Positions 17,935-27,388 of a stretch of DNA of 64,000 bases are shown here, in pieces. Every line of letters begins with the position of its first letter. The stretch's first letter is position 1. Where the stretch lies: assembly GCA_947085815.1 (NCBI GenBank), contig CAMTXU010000016.1, positions 62,001-126,000 of the forward strand, read 5' to 3'. The position numbers and the translations under genes were made by a program. Under the pieces are notes generated by a model. It was not told the origin of the DNA and ran no database searches. It saw nothing but the letters and a program-made list of their open reading frames with translations. This stretch comes from Fen-1258 sp947085815. GTDB taxonomy: Bacteria; Bacteroidota; Ignavibacteria; Ignavibacteriales; Melioribacteraceae.

Positions 17935-18077
17935 CAGAACCAATCCTCAACTTGTTGCACTAATTGGGCGGTGTGTGTGAAATTAATAAAGTTGTGCAAG
18001 AACGGGAAGCTGAAGAGTTTGAAATTATTTTAATGCCTTATCGTAGTGACTGGTAATCAAAAAAGAAAGGATTTCAT

Positions 18078-19061
18078 TTGACAGAAAAAATTCCAGCGGA
18101 TGATGTTCAAGCCGTAGAACAACTTGCTGAAGCATTTAAAGGCATTAAAAAAGAGATTGCCAAAGTAATTATCGGACAGGATCAGATAATTAATGATCTG
18201 TTAATTAGTTTGTTGGCACGCGGTCACTGTTTACTGGTTGGCGTGCCCGGTCTGGCTAAAACACTTCTTATAAAAACTCTTGCAGAAGTTCTTCACTTAA
18301 AATTCAACCGGATACAATTTACACCCGACTTAATGCCGAGCGACATTACCGGTACCGAGATAATTGACGAAGATCCAATTACGAAGAAAAGATTTTTCCG
18401 GTTCATTGAAGGACCTGTCTTCGCAAATATTATTTTAGCGGACGAAATCAATCGTACTCCCCCCAAAACACAAAGCGCTCTACTTGAAGCGATGCAGGAA
18501 CACAAGGTAACAGCCGCCGGCGTTACCCATAAACTTGATGAGCCTTTCTTTGTTCTTGCAACCCAAAATCCAATTGAACAGGAAGGAACTTATCCTTTAC
18601 CAGAAGCGCAATTGGATCGCTTCATGTTTAATCTTTGGCTCGGATATCCAAGCTTCAGAGAAGAGGTAAACATAATTAAATCGACCACAAGCGATTACAA
18701 ACCGGAGTTGAACAAAATATTAACTTCAGAAGAATTACTACGGTTTCAAAACTTAATTAGACGTGTGCCGGTTGCTGAGAATGTAATTGAATTTGCCGTA
18801 AAATTTGTGGATTCAACAAGACCTATGAACAACACTAATATATTTATTAAAGAGCATGTGGCATGGGGCGCGGGACCACGGGCATCTCAATATCTTATTC
18901 TTGCCGCGAAAACAAAGGCTGTTTTGGAAGGTAGGTTCACTCCAACTATGGACGACGTCAGGGCATTTCTAATTCCTGTTCTGCGTCATAGAATTATTCC
19001 TAACTTCTCGGCTGAGGCAGAGGGGATTAGTTCGGTTGAGATAATTAGAAAACTTATATAG
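18078..19061 (+). CDS. MoxR-family AAA ATPase
   Basis: A 327-residue AAA+ ATPase of the MoxR group, which acts as a chaperone for VWA-domain partners. Walker A is GVPGLAKT near residue 55 and Walker B ILADEINR near 119-126, followed by the sensor ATQNPIEQEGTYPLPEAQLDRF. MoxR genes of Bacteroidota normally lead an operon with DUF58 and VWA (Bat) genes. Here those are absent: a broken methyltransferase begins 56 bp after the stop, so the operon may have been interrupted by the restriction-modification insertion. The start is TTG 18078, preceded by AAAGAAAGG. Confidence 0.92.
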   Translation: MTEKIPADDVQAVEQLAEAFKGIKKEIAKVIIGQDQIINDLLISLLARGHCLLVGVPGLAKTLLIKTLAEVLHLKFNRIQFTPDLMPSDITGTEIIDEDPITKKRFFRFIEGPVFANIILADEINRTPPKTQSALLEAMQEHKVTAAGVTHKLDEPFFVLATQNPIEQEGTYPLPEAQLDRFMFNLWLGYPSFREEVNIIKSTTSDYKPELNKILTSEELLRFQNLIRRVPVAENVIEFAVKFVDSTRPMNNTNIFIKEHVAWGAGPRASQYLILAAKTKAVLEGRFTPTMDDVRAFLIPVLRHRIIPNFSAEAEGISSVEIIRKLI

Positions 19062-19117
19062 CAATAAATTATTTTATTTTACTACTTTTATTTAGGTTAA
19101 ATAAAAATCTAAGTTGC

Positions 19118-20053
19118 ATGAACAAAGAGATTAAAATACTTGGGAGTAATAATCATAAACTAATTCTTGGGGATGTATTAATTGCTCTGAATGATGAAGT
19201 GAGAGACAATTCCATTGATCTTATTTTTATTGATCCTCCTTATAATATTGGTAAAAATTTTAATGGACATAAAGATAAATGGGAAAAAGATTCAGATTAT
19301 TTGGAGTAATCCTATAAATGGTTGCAATTGTGTATTAATAAACAGAAAACAAACGGTTCAATGTACGTTATGACCTCGACACAGTTCATGCCTTACTTTG
19401 ATATATTTTTGAAAGATAAGTTACCTATTCTTTCCCGCATCGTTTGGTATTATGATAGTTCAGGTGTTCAAGCAAAAAACTATTTTAGCTCGCTCTATGA
19501 GCCGACATTATTTTGTGTCAAAGACAAAAACGACTATACGTTCAACGCTAAAGAAATTCTTGTAAATGCAAAAACTGGCTCTGAACGTAAACTGATTGAT
19601 TATCGTAAAGATCCGCCACAAATTTATAATTCTAAGAAAGTTCTAGGAAATGTTTGGGAATTCCAACGTGTTAGATACAGAATGGATGAATATGAAAATC
19701 ATCCGACAGAAAAACCGATTGCTTTGTTAGAAAGAATTATAAAAGCAAGTTCAAATCTAGGCGACACAGTTTTGGATCCTTTTGCCGGAAGTTTTACAAC
19801 TGCTTATGCAGCGCAGCAACTAGAACGAAAGTCAATTTCGATTGAGATGCAAGAAGATTACATTAAGATTGGTTTGAGGAGACTGAAACTATCTGAAGTG
19901 TACAAAGGCAAAAAATTATTGAAGGAATTGAAGAGCTATGAAGAAATTAAAATAAATAAAGAACAATTTTTACTTTTTGAAAAAAATGATAAACCATATT
20001 TTCACGGAAAGAATAAGAAAGATTCTGAGAAAAAACTTCACAATACAAAGTAA
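19118..20053 (+). pseudogene. YhdJ-like DNA adenine methyltransferase with in-frame stop
   Basis: One frame of about 311 codons interrupted by a single TAA at 19307-19309. The two halves, residues 1-63 and the rest, are in the same frame. Motifs: FIDPPYNIGKNF near residue 40, then SRIVWYYDSSGVQAKNYFSS, NVWEFQRVRYRMDEYENHPTEKP and DPFAGSFTT. This order and wording closely match Escherichia coli YhdJ, which methylates ATGCAT, from my knowledge of that protein. The stop sits just after DYLE, where an aromatic or polar residue is expected. It overlaps the restriction-type gene by 77 bp. Read-through cannot be excluded but the partner gene is also broken. Confidence 0.85.
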
Positions 20054-21121
20054 TGAACTTTTTGAGCGAAGCGAACTTCTTCAGTATATAAATATCAAAA
20101 CTAAATCTGCTAGCAAGGGTTCAAAAGCCAGATCAAGTTTTGCTAATCTCTACGCCATTTACGTACTTGTCGAAGATTATCAAAATCATGGTTACGATAA
20201 GAATTTGGGTTATTCAAATTACAAAGGGGCAGAATTCGTAAAATTGTTTTCAAGACAACGTGAACTTCCTTTTGGTGAGAAGTTGCAGAACCATGCGCTA
20301 AATAACCGGATGAATTCAGAATTCCAAAAATATTTTCCAAATTCGGAATTCGTTCCGATCTTGCGTAACCTTGAGACAAACAGATACTGGATAAATGAGA
20401 ACTTATTGAAGATTAAAATTGGTAAGCGCAATTTTAACTTAGCGCAAGCGATCACAGAGATCATTGACGAATATATGTTGGCTAAGAAAGAATCTTTCGA
20501 ACGATTTATTAAAGATTGTATTAGAATTCAGAAGATTGAAAAAGCTAATTCTGCTAAGGCAGTGCAATTCATTAACGAACTGATTCAACCTAACGTAGAT
20601 GCTCGCTTATTCGAAATCGTAAGTTTTGCAATTCTAAAAAGTTACTATGGAAATCAAAAAATTTACTGTGGTTTTAAGAGGACTAAAATAAAAGAAGATT
20701 ATTTGACGTTATTTAAAACTGGAAGAACAAACGCTAACGATGGTGGAATAGATTTTGTTATGAAACCTCTTGGAAGATTCTTTCAAGTAACGGAAACTCT
20801 CGATGTCAAAAAATATTTTTAGATATTGATAAAATTGAACATTACCCCATAACCTTTGTTATAAAGTCCGGACTAACGGAAAAAGAAATACTTTTACAAT
20901 TGAGAAATAATGCTCTAAGAAAGTTCTCTATTAAAGTTGTTGTAGATAAATATATGAATTCGATTGAAGAAGTGATTAATATTTCAAAGTTGATGTAAAG
21001 ATTCACTGCAGCAGTTGAAAAAGGATTGTTGGGTAACATTCTTCAAGAAATAATCAAGCAAAGCAAAGTAGAATTCAACTATGAAGAAGAGCAATACTAT
21101 GATCCGAATAGTACCCTTTGA
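19977..21121 (+). pseudogene. Broken restriction endonuclease partner of the YhdJ-like methylase
   Basis: The first 281 codons (to TAG 20822) encode an endonuclease-like protein ending in NANDGGIDFVMKPLGRFFQVTE, which fits a PD-(D/E)xK catalytic core. A one-base slip in the run of T residues at about 20816 shifts the frame; the continuation YFLDIDKIEHYPITFVIKSG then runs on, with a further TAA at 20996-20998, to TGA 21121. At least two lesions make it non-functional. Given its YhdJ-like partner, the ancestral enzyme may have cut ATGCAT. The endonuclease identity is inferred from the catalytic motif and the neighbour. Confidence 0.7.
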
Positions 21122-21153
21122 AGTGTCAGCTAATGAAATTAGAGCATGTGTGA

Positions 21154-22380
21154 ATGACGAAAAATAGGATCCTCCGAAAACTTTTCCTCACGGGGGTGAG
21201 TATATCAATTATTATTTTGACATTCACTAGTTGTTCAAAAAAAGAAGAAACAAAGATTGAAAAGGCTAAGCCCAATCAATTTGGTTTAGCGGTTGAAGAT
21301 TTAATAGAAGTTCACGATACAATCCAACCGGATCAAACTTTTTCTGATATACTTATACCTCACTCAGTATCTAAACAAAAGATAAATGAAATTGCAAAAA
21401 AAGCACTGAATGTTTTCCCGCTTCGAAGTATCCGCACCGATGATGAATTATTTATTTATGCTCAATGGGATTCTGTTGAGACGGTAAAATATATTGTTTA
21501 TAAAAGAGATGCGGTTAATTTTGTTGTATTCGATCTTCGAGACACAATTAATGTTTACAAAAAACAAAAACCTTTTACCATAAAGCAAATTTCGTTAAGC
21601 GGTACAATAAATGGAAACCTTATTAAGACTCTACTTGATAAAGGCATTGAGCCGAATGTAGGTTACGCAATGGCGGATATTTATGAAAGCCAAATAGATT
21701 TCGGGATGTTGCAGGAGAACGACAGCTTCAATGTAATATTTGAAGAAATTTATGTAGATAATCAACCCGTAGGGATCGGCAAAATTTTAGCTTCTAAATT
21801 TAATTTCAGGAAAAAAGACTATTACGCATTTCGTTTTGATAAAGAGAAAGAGGGAAGTTATTTTGACGAGCACGGAAAAGGCTTACAAGGAATGTTCCTT
21901 ACAGCACCCATCAAATTCAGATACCGGATAACGTCTCGTTATTCTGCTAATCGCTATCACCCCATTCTGCATAGAAACAAATCTCATCTGGGTACTGACT
22001 ATGCTGCTCCGGCTGGCACACCAATTCAGAGTGTAGCAAATGGAGTAGTAATGGAAGCCGGTTACACCGGCGGCAACGGCAACTATGTAAAGGTTAGGCA
22101 CAATGCAACCTACACTACACAATATTTGCATATGTCTAGATTTGCGAAAGGAATTCACCGGGGTGTGCGCGTTTCTCAAGGGCAGACAATTGGCTTTGTG
22201 GGCAGCACCGGTCTCGCAACTGGTCCGCACGTCTGTTTCAGGTTCTGGAAAAATGGAAGACAAGTTAACCCGATGAGAGAAAAAAATCAGTCTTCAAATC
22301 CCGTCAGCAAAAAAAATCTTACCGAATATGAAACTGTAAAAAAAACATGGATCGACAAACTTCAAGTCGTAGGGGAGTAG
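21154..22380 (+). CDS. M23-family peptidoglycan endopeptidase, lipoprotein
   Basis: A 408-residue exported metallopeptidase. The lipoprotein signal ends in FTSC near residue 27. A long N-terminal half with OapA/LysM-like features (about 45-270) precedes the M23 domain, with zinc ligands HLGTDYAAPAG near 277 and HVCFRFWKNGRQVNP near 358; an HxC replaces the more common HxH pair, as in other members of this MepM-type subgroup. It probably cuts peptide cross-links during wall growth. It begins 32 bp after the dead endonuclease and has its own putative leader. Confidence 0.9.
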   Translation: MTKNRILRKLFLTGVSISIIILTFTSCSKKEETKIEKAKPNQFGLAVEDLIEVHDTIQPDQTFSDILIPHSVSKQKINEIAKKALNVFPLRSIRTDDELFIYAQWDSVETVKYIVYKRDAVNFVVFDLRDTINVYKKQKPFTIKQISLSGTINGNLIKTLLDKGIEPNVGYAMADIYESQIDFGMLQENDSFNVIFEEIYVDNQPVGIGKILASKFNFRKKDYYAFRFDKEKEGSYFDEHGKGLQGMFLTAPIKFRYRITSRYSANRYHPILHRNKSHLGTDYAAPAGTPIQSVANGVVMEAGYTGGNGNYVKVRHNATYTTQYLHMSRFAKGIHRGVRVSQGQTIGFVGSTGLATGPHVCFRFWKNGRQVNPMREKNQSSNPVSKKNLTEYETVKKTWIDKLQVVGE

Positions 22381-22528
22381 TAAGTTCGTATTAGTAGAAT
22401 AGGAATCTGAGCACAAATTACTGACATGCATCTATTTGCATCAAAATGCATAATTATTCATTCCAAAATTCTCAGAAAAAATGGCTCTCATCTTCGAATT
22501 AATTTTTCTTAATCTATAGCTAAAAATA

Positions 22529-22559
22529 TTGCGTCGTTAAAAATTGTTTCATAGTTTTG
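22529..22559 (+). promoter_or_regulatory. Promoter of the lysW operon
   Basis: TTG at 22529-22531, 20-bp spacer, TAGTTTTG at 22552-22559, an excellent match to the Bacteroidota-type TTG-N20-TAnnTTTG. Transcription would start near 22566, 24 bp before lysW. The remaining 22381-22528 shows no other clear signal. Confidence 0.6.
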
Positions 22560-22589
22560 CAACACTTTATTAACGAAAGGATCTAAATT

Positions 22590-22757
22590 ATGAAAACTGA
22601 ATGCCCCGTCTGCGGCGTTGAAATAGAATTAGCCGAAGATGCCGTTCAAGGTGAATTAATAGAATGTTCCGATTGCGGAACTGAACTGGAAGTCGTATCG
22701 GTAAATCCCCCAAAAGTTCAGGAAGCTCCGCAAGAAGAAGAAGATTGGGGAGAGTAA
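22590..22757 (+). CDS. lysW: LysW amino-group carrier protein
   Basis: A 55-residue acidic carrier protein. Two CxxC knuckles (ECPVCG near residues 4-9 and ECSDCG near 25-30) bind zinc, and the C-terminus ends EEEDWGE, the conserved LysW tail whose terminal Glu gamma-carboxylate is joined by LysX to the amino group of alpha-aminoadipate or glutamate. Substrates are then reduced and transaminated while attached. ATG at 22590 with GAAAGG upstream; homocitrate synthase begins one base after its stop. The gene is short and easy to miss, but motif and neighbours make it certain. Confidence 0.95.
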   Translation: MKTECPVCGVEIELAEDAVQGELIECSDCGTELEVVSVNPPKVQEAPQEEEDWGE

Positions 22758-22758
22758 G

Positions 22759-23916
22759 TTGGTTTGGGTATTAGACTCGACTCTTCGAGAAGGCGAACAA
22801 ACTCCCGGCGTTTATTTTGATAAGCACATCAAACTTGCTATAGCCAGTCTATTAGATGAAATCGGTATAGATATTATCGAATCCGGGCATCCAATGGTAA
22901 CGGCGGAAATTCATGCCGCTGTTAAATCGATTGCTCAAAAAGGATTCAATTCAATAATTGGTGCACACTCCCGTTCTCTTCAAAGCGATGTTGACCTCGC
23001 TCTTGAGTGCGGCGTAAAATTTCTTGGAATATTTTATTGCGTCTCCGATGAAAGATTAAGCACGGTATTTAAAAAAGATTTAAGTTCAGCTATCAAACAA
23101 ATTACCGATGTTATCACTTACGCAAAAAGCCAGAATCCAAATTTATTAATTCGTTATACGCCTGAAGATACAGTCCGTTCACAATTCGAAAATGTAATTC
23201 AAGCCGCAGCAGCAGCAGTTGAAGCAGGTGCAGACATCATTAGCGTAGCCGATACAACCGGTTATATGGTTCCGGGAACATCACGAAGTATGTATGATTA
23301 TATATCGCGCTTAATAGAGGAGTTAGATAATAGAAACTTACATCCTAAGATTGCAGTGCATTGTCATAATGATCGTGGTCTCGCATTGGCTAATGCGTTA
23401 GATGCTTATCGTGCCGGTGCAAATATTATCGATGCCGCAGCTTTAGGACTGGGAGAAAGAGCCGGCATTGTGGATCTTGCTCAACTTCTTACTGTACTCA
23501 CAATTGATTATAATGAGAAACGATGGAATCTTGTCAAGCTGGTTGAACTCTATGATTTAGTCAGCAAACATTCCGGGATTCCAATTCCAGCAAATTATCC
23601 TGTCACGGGACAAAATGCATTCACCCACTGCGCTGGAGTTCATACTCATGCCGCTTCGGTTAATCCCATGCATTATGAAAGTTTGAATCCCGAAATATTG
23701 GGCAGAGCTAGAACGTTCTCTCTTGATCATATGTCCGGCATCGCTTCTCTCCGTTACGCGCTTAAACTGATAGAAGAAGATTCGCTAGACGAAGCGCATC
23801 AGCTGGATGTTCTCAAGGAAGTCAAATCTGTTGGTCAACGTGGTCGGACAGTTGATCTTGCCGAACTTAAACATATCGTAGATGCAGTAAGGCATCATAA
23901 GGCTTATAATAGCTGA
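22759..23916 (+). CDS. lysS: Homocitrate synthase
   Basis: A 385-residue DRE-TIM metallolyase that condenses acetyl-CoA with 2-oxoglutarate in the aminoadipate route. The DSTLREGEQTPGV signature is at residues 5-17, with VHCHNDRGLALANA near 199-212 and GLGERAGIVDL after it. The position directly behind lysW and ahead of lysX/lysY supports homocitrate synthase rather than isopropylmalate or citramalate synthase, though these share the fold. The start is TTG 22759, one base after the lysW stop, with GGGAGAG inside the end of lysW as ribosome site. Homoaconitase and homoisocitrate dehydrogenase are not in the window. Confidence 0.8.
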   Translation: MVWVLDSTLREGEQTPGVYFDKHIKLAIASLLDEIGIDIIESGHPMVTAEIHAAVKSIAQKGFNSIIGAHSRSLQSDVDLALECGVKFLGIFYCVSDERLSTVFKKDLSSAIKQITDVITYAKSQNPNLLIRYTPEDTVRSQFENVIQAAAAAVEAGADIISVADTTGYMVPGTSRSMYDYISRLIEELDNRNLHPKIAVHCHNDRGLALANALDAYRAGANIIDAAALGLGERAGIVDLAQLLTVLTIDYNEKRWNLVKLVELYDLVSKHSGIPIPANYPVTGQNAFTHCAGVHTHAASVNPMHYESLNPEILGRARTFSLDHMSGIASLRYALKLIEEDSLDEAHQLDVLKEVKSVGQRGRTVDLAELKHIVDAVRHHKAYNS

Positions 23917-23969
23917 GATATAAATCCCGGCTCTACTTTTTAAATTCACTTTAAGTGGGAGAAGAAAAA

Positions 23970-24818
23970 ATGAAAATTGGGTTGCTTCATTCGTTAATTA
24001 GAAAAGATGAAAAATTTTTGATTGATGAATTCAAGGCTGTTAAAGGAGTTGAATTGGAAATGATTGATGACCGTGAAATCACTTTCAATTTAGGAAAAAA
24101 CAAATATGATTTGGATGCTGTTGTTGAAAGAAGTATTAATCACTCTCGTGCACTTCATGGATTAAGATTATTTGAATCGGCAGGAATAAAATGTGTAAAT
24201 ACTTATAATGTTGCAACAATCTGCGGTGATAAACTTTTAACCTCATGCGCGCTTGCAGAACAGAATGTGGCTCAACCTGAGGTTAGAGTTGCGTTCACTG
24301 AAGAATCCGCGCTCAAGGCAATTGAAGAAATGGGTTACCCGGTTGTATTAAAACCGGCGGTTGGTTCATGGGGAAGATTATTATCTAAGGTGAATGATCG
24401 TGATGCAGCAGAAGCAATACTTGAGCATAAAACCGTTCTCGGTTCATATCATCATTCAATATTTTATATACAAAAATATGTAGAGAAGAAGGGGAAAGAC
24501 ATTCGCAGTTTTGTGATTGGAGATAAATGTATTGCCGCTATTTATAGAACGTCTCCGCATTGGATTACGAACACCGCTCGTGGAGGAGTTGCTACTAATT
24601 GTGTTGTAACTGATGAGTTAAATGATATCTCTGTGCGTGCTGCAAAAGCAGTCGGCGGCGGAATTGTTGCCATTGATGTTTTTGAAACCGCACAAGGGTT
24701 AATGGTGAATGAAGTTAATTATACAATGGAATATAAAAACAGCATTACCACAACCGGCGTTAACATTCCTCAGAAAATGGTAGAGTATGTTTTACAAGTT
24801 GCAGAGGGAAGAAAATAA
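23970..24818 (+). CDS. lysX: LysW-aminoadipate ligase (LysX)
   Basis: A 282-residue ATP-grasp ligase (RimK/LysX family) that joins alpha-aminoadipate to the LysW C-terminal glutamate. Visible are NTYNVATICGDKLLTS, the glycine-rich loop PAVGSWGRLLSK and the C-terminal ligand motif EVNYTMEYKNS. The reading frame extends to GTG 23955, but the ATG 23970 is preceded by GGGAGAAG and matches the family start, so I use it. It ends at 24818, where lysY begins, the A of the ATG being shared with the stop. Confidence 0.92.
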   Translation: MKIGLLHSLIRKDEKFLIDEFKAVKGVELEMIDDREITFNLGKNKYDLDAVVERSINHSRALHGLRLFESAGIKCVNTYNVATICGDKLLTSCALAEQNVAQPEVRVAFTEESALKAIEEMGYPVVLKPAVGSWGRLLSKVNDRDAAEAILEHKTVLGSYHHSIFYIQKYVEKKGKDIRSFVIGDKCIAAIYRTSPHWITNTARGGVATNCVVTDELNDISVRAAKAVGGGIVAIDVFETAQGLMVNEVNYTMEYKNSITTTGVNIPQKMVEYVLQVAEGRK

Positions 24819-25861
24819 TGAAAGTGAATGTTTCGATTGTCGGTGCATCCGGTTATACAGGTGGAGAATTATTGCGTTTACTTTTATTCCATCCCAATGT
24901 TGAAGTAAAACAAGTTACATCGGAAAGTTACACGGGAAAATTTGTTCACAAAATTCATCCTAACTTGCGGAAGTCATCAAGTTTGAAATTTGTCTCCGCT
25001 AATGAGCTGGAAGTATGTGATCTTTTATTTCTGTGCCTGCCTCACAACAGTTCGCAAAATAAAATTGACCAGTACAAGAAATTAGCTCCTAAGATTATTG
25101 ATCTCAGCGCAGACTTTCGTTTAAGAGATCTTAATGAATATGAAAAATGGTATGGTCATAAGCATGCACGCCCGGAATTGTTAACTGAATTTGTTTATGG
25201 TATTCCGGAACTTCACCGCGAAGAGATGAAAAAGGCAAGTTTTATTTCCAGTGCTGGGTGTAACGCCACTGCCAGTATTCTTGGATTGTATCCCCTTTTT
25301 AAAAACGGATTGATTGAAGAAGACAGAACGGTTATAGAAGTAAAAGTTGGTTCGAGTGAAGGGGGTAATAAAGTAAACGAAGGTTCTCATCATCCGGAAC
25401 GAGCTGGAGTTGTTCGCTCATATCAGCCGACTCAGCATCGTCATACTGCTGAGATGCTGCAGGAGATGTCGTTTGGTAAAAAAATCCAGATACATTTTTC
25501 AGCTACTGCAATTGACATGGTACGCGGTTTATTAGCTACTTGTCACGTTTTCCTCAAAGAGAATTTGCAAGAAAAAGAGATTTGGAAAGTTTACCGCGAT
25601 GCCTACGGCAATGAGCCTTTCATCCGAATCGTGAAAGAGAGCGATGGAATCTACCGTTTTCCGGAACCCAAATTATTGATTGGAACGAACTACTGCGATA
25701 TCGGTTTCAAGAAAGATGAATTCTCAAACAGACTTGTAGTTATCAGCGCAATAGATAATTTAATGAAAGGCGCTGCCGGGCAGGCATTGCAAGCCTTTAA
25801 TATAATGTATGGTTTTGATGAAAAAACCGGGTTAGAATTTCCTGGACTTCATCCAATCTAA
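24818..25861 (+). CDS. lysY: LysW-aminoadipate-6-phosphate reductase (LysY)
   Basis: A 347-residue ArgC-type reductase that turns the LysW-bound aminoadipyl phosphate into the semialdehyde with NADPH. GASGYTGGELLRLL near residues 9-22 binds NADPH, the catalytic cysteine is Cys148 (SSAGCNATA), and SEGGNKVNEGSHHPER is the LysY-type version of the substrate loop, distinct from ArgC. It overlaps lysX by one base. The following gene begins after a palindromic repeat rather than by direct coupling. Confidence 0.93.
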   Translation: MKVNVSIVGASGYTGGELLRLLLFHPNVEVKQVTSESYTGKFVHKIHPNLRKSSSLKFVSANELEVCDLLFLCLPHNSSQNKIDQYKKLAPKIIDLSADFRLRDLNEYEKWYGHKHARPELLTEFVYGIPELHREEMKKASFISSAGCNATASILGLYPLFKNGLIEEDRTVIEVKVGSSEGGNKVNEGSHHPERAGVVRSYQPTQHRHTAEMLQEMSFGKKIQIHFSATAIDMVRGLLATCHVFLKENLQEKEIWKVYRDAYGNEPFIRIVKESDGIYRFPEPKLLIGTNYCDIGFKKDEFSNRLVVISAIDNLMKGAAGQALQAFNIMYGFDEKTGLEFPGLHPI

Positions 25862-25870
25862 AAATTCTTG

Positions 25871-25934
25871 CGCTTATTCTTGCTCTTGATCTTTATCCGA
25901 GAGCAAGGGCATGAGCAAGAGCATGAGCAAGATT
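25871..25934. repeat. CTTGCTCTTGATC-type palindromic repeat
   Basis: A hairpin-like repeat between lysY and the amidotransferase. Its left arm reads CTTGCTCTTGATCTT and its right arm repeats GAGCAAG in the forms GAGCAAGGGCATGAGCAAGA. It lies in the leader of the amidotransferase and creates the spurious upstream reading extension of that gene. A weaker form occurs at 10560. Confidence 0.5.
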
Positions 25935-25940
25935 ATTAAC

Positions 25941-26585
25941 ATGTGCAGACTACTTTACGTTAATTCAAAAGAAGAATTCATTATCTCTGATTACTTGGAA
26001 AAATTTTCGGAAATCTCGAAGGGAAGCAAAGAATTTCAAGGTCACGGATGGGGCTTGGCATATCTGCAAGATGACGAGTGGAAATATTACAAAAATGTAA
26101 ATCCCATTTGGGAATCTGATTTCTCTCAGTTTGGTTCGTCAAAGAGAATTATTGGTCACGCAAGGAGCGCCTTCAAAGATGAAGGAATTGCAGTTGAGAA
26201 CAACATGCCTTTTTATGACGACAAATATATTTTTATTTTTAACGGGCAGCTAAGTGGTGTCAAGATAAAAGAAGAGGGAAGAATAGGTGCCGAGAAAATA
26301 TTCAACTATATCAAGCGGTTTGATAAAGGAAACATAAAAGACGCTATTGAAAAGGGAACTGAGATCATTAAAAAGAAATCAAGTTATATTCGCGCTATGA
26401 ATATCATCATCGCTGATTTAGAGGCGGCTTATGTCTCTAGTCATTTTAATGAAGATGAAGAATATTTCACAATGCACGCTAAATTGTCCAGCAATTCAGT
26501 TGTAATCTGTTCCGATCCTTTTATCGGAGAGAGTGATTGGCAACCGCTTCAAAATAATTCGTTAACGGAGTACAAATGCTTTTGA
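25941..26585 (+). CDS. Class II glutamine amidotransferase-like protein in the lys operon
   Basis: A 214-residue Ntn-type glutamine amidotransferase of the YafJ/GATase-6 kind. The Met start at 25941 is directly followed by Cys (MCRLLYV), which after Met removal is the N-terminal nucleophile; an upstream frame to 25911 lies in repeat DNA and would bury it, so I reject that start. GHGWGLAY, GHARSAF and FIFNGQLSG are the expected motifs. It overlaps lysZ by 10 bp and therefore belongs to the lysine cluster, though no amidotransferase step is known there. Its role may be to supply or salvage ammonia or act on a LysW adduct; this is speculation. Confidence 0.85.
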   Translation: MCRLLYVNSKEEFIISDYLEKFSEISKGSKEFQGHGWGLAYLQDDEWKYYKNVNPIWESDFSQFGSSKRIIGHARSAFKDEGIAVENNMPFYDDKYIFIFNGQLSGVKIKEEGRIGAEKIFNYIKRFDKGNIKDAIEKGTEIIKKKSSYIRAMNIIIADLEAAYVSSHFNEDEEYFTMHAKLSSNSVVICSDPFIGESDWQPLQNNSLTEYKCF

Positions 26586-27388
26586 TTAAAATTGGCGGTG
26601 GGAAAGAATTGAACCTCCAGGGAATCATTTCCGATCTCGCTACACTAAATGAAAAATTTATAATTGTTCACGGAGCCAATGCCTTACGCGATGAGTTGGC
26701 TCAAAAACTCGGATATCAAAAGAAAATTGTTACATCGCTTTCCGGTTACGATAGTGTTCTTAGTAATGAAGAAACAATTGATCTGGCAATGATGGCTTAC
26801 GCCGGATTGAAAAATAAAAGAATTGTAGAACTATGTCAGCAAAATGGTATCAATGCGGTTGGACTCTCCGGTGTAGATGGTAAGGTCTTACAGGGTAAAC
26901 GGAACAGCGGAATCAAAGTCCGCGAGGGGGGCAAGACACTTCTCCTTCGCGATTTTTCCGGAAAGCCGAAATCAATAAACAAACAACTGTTGGATTTACT
27001 CCTCGAGAACGGTTACACACCGGTTCTGAGCGTTCCATTGATTGATGAAAATAATTTCGCAATTAATTCCGAGAATGATGATATCATCTCTCTTCTTCAG
27101 TCCGAATTCAAAGCCGATAAAATTATTTCGCTCATAGAAGCGCCGGGATTTCTTCTTGATAAGAATGATCCTTCATCTCTTGTACCAAAGCTGTCGAAGG
27201 GAGAATTAGAAGAGATGGAACAAAAAGTTGACGGCAGAATGAAAAGAAAAATTCTTGCCCTTAGAAAATTGTTTTGCGAAGACATCCCTTCGGGAGAATC
27301 GGGAGATACGGTTGTTATTTTAGCCGATGGCAGAACAGAAAATCCAATTAAAGATGCATTAAACGGAAAAGGAACTACAATATCATGA
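26576..27388 (+). CDS. lysZ: LysW-aminoadipate kinase (LysZ)
   Basis: A 270-residue amino-acid kinase of the ArgB fold that phosphorylates the side-chain carboxylate of LysW-bound aminoadipate. KIGGGKE near residue 5, FIIVHGANALRDEL near 29 and VREGGKTLLLRDFSGKP near 120 fit the LysZ rather than ArgB group; the end DALNGKGTTI is also typical. It overlaps the amidotransferase upstream by 10 bp and lysJ downstream by 4 bp, so all are translated together. Confidence 0.92.
   Translation: MLLIKIGGGKELNLQGIISDLATLNEKFIIVHGANALRDELAQKLGYQKKIVTSLSGYDSVLSNEETIDLAMMAYAGLKNKRIVELCQQNGINAVGLSGVDGKVLQGKRNSGIKVREGGKTLLLRDFSGKPKSINKQLLDLLLENGYTPVLSVPLIDENNFAINSENDDIISLLQSEFKADKIISLIEAPGFLLDKNDPSSLVPKLSKGELEEMEQKVDGRMKRKILALRKLFCEDIPSGESGDTVVILADGRTENPIKDALNGKGTTIS

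Noticed and set aside
17935..18077. A 26-codon frame (start TTG 17961, ending ...EIILMPYRSDW) between surA and moxR
   Set aside because: Very short, no ribosome site and no family resemblance; chance is likely.
22759..23916. NifV or isopropylmalate synthase identity for the synthase behind lysW
   Set aside because: No nif or leu genes nearby and the lysW/lysX/lysY context favours homocitrate synthase in lysine synthesis.
25911..25940. Upstream start of the amidotransferase
   Set aside because: It lies in the palindromic repeat and would hide the N-terminal catalytic Cys.
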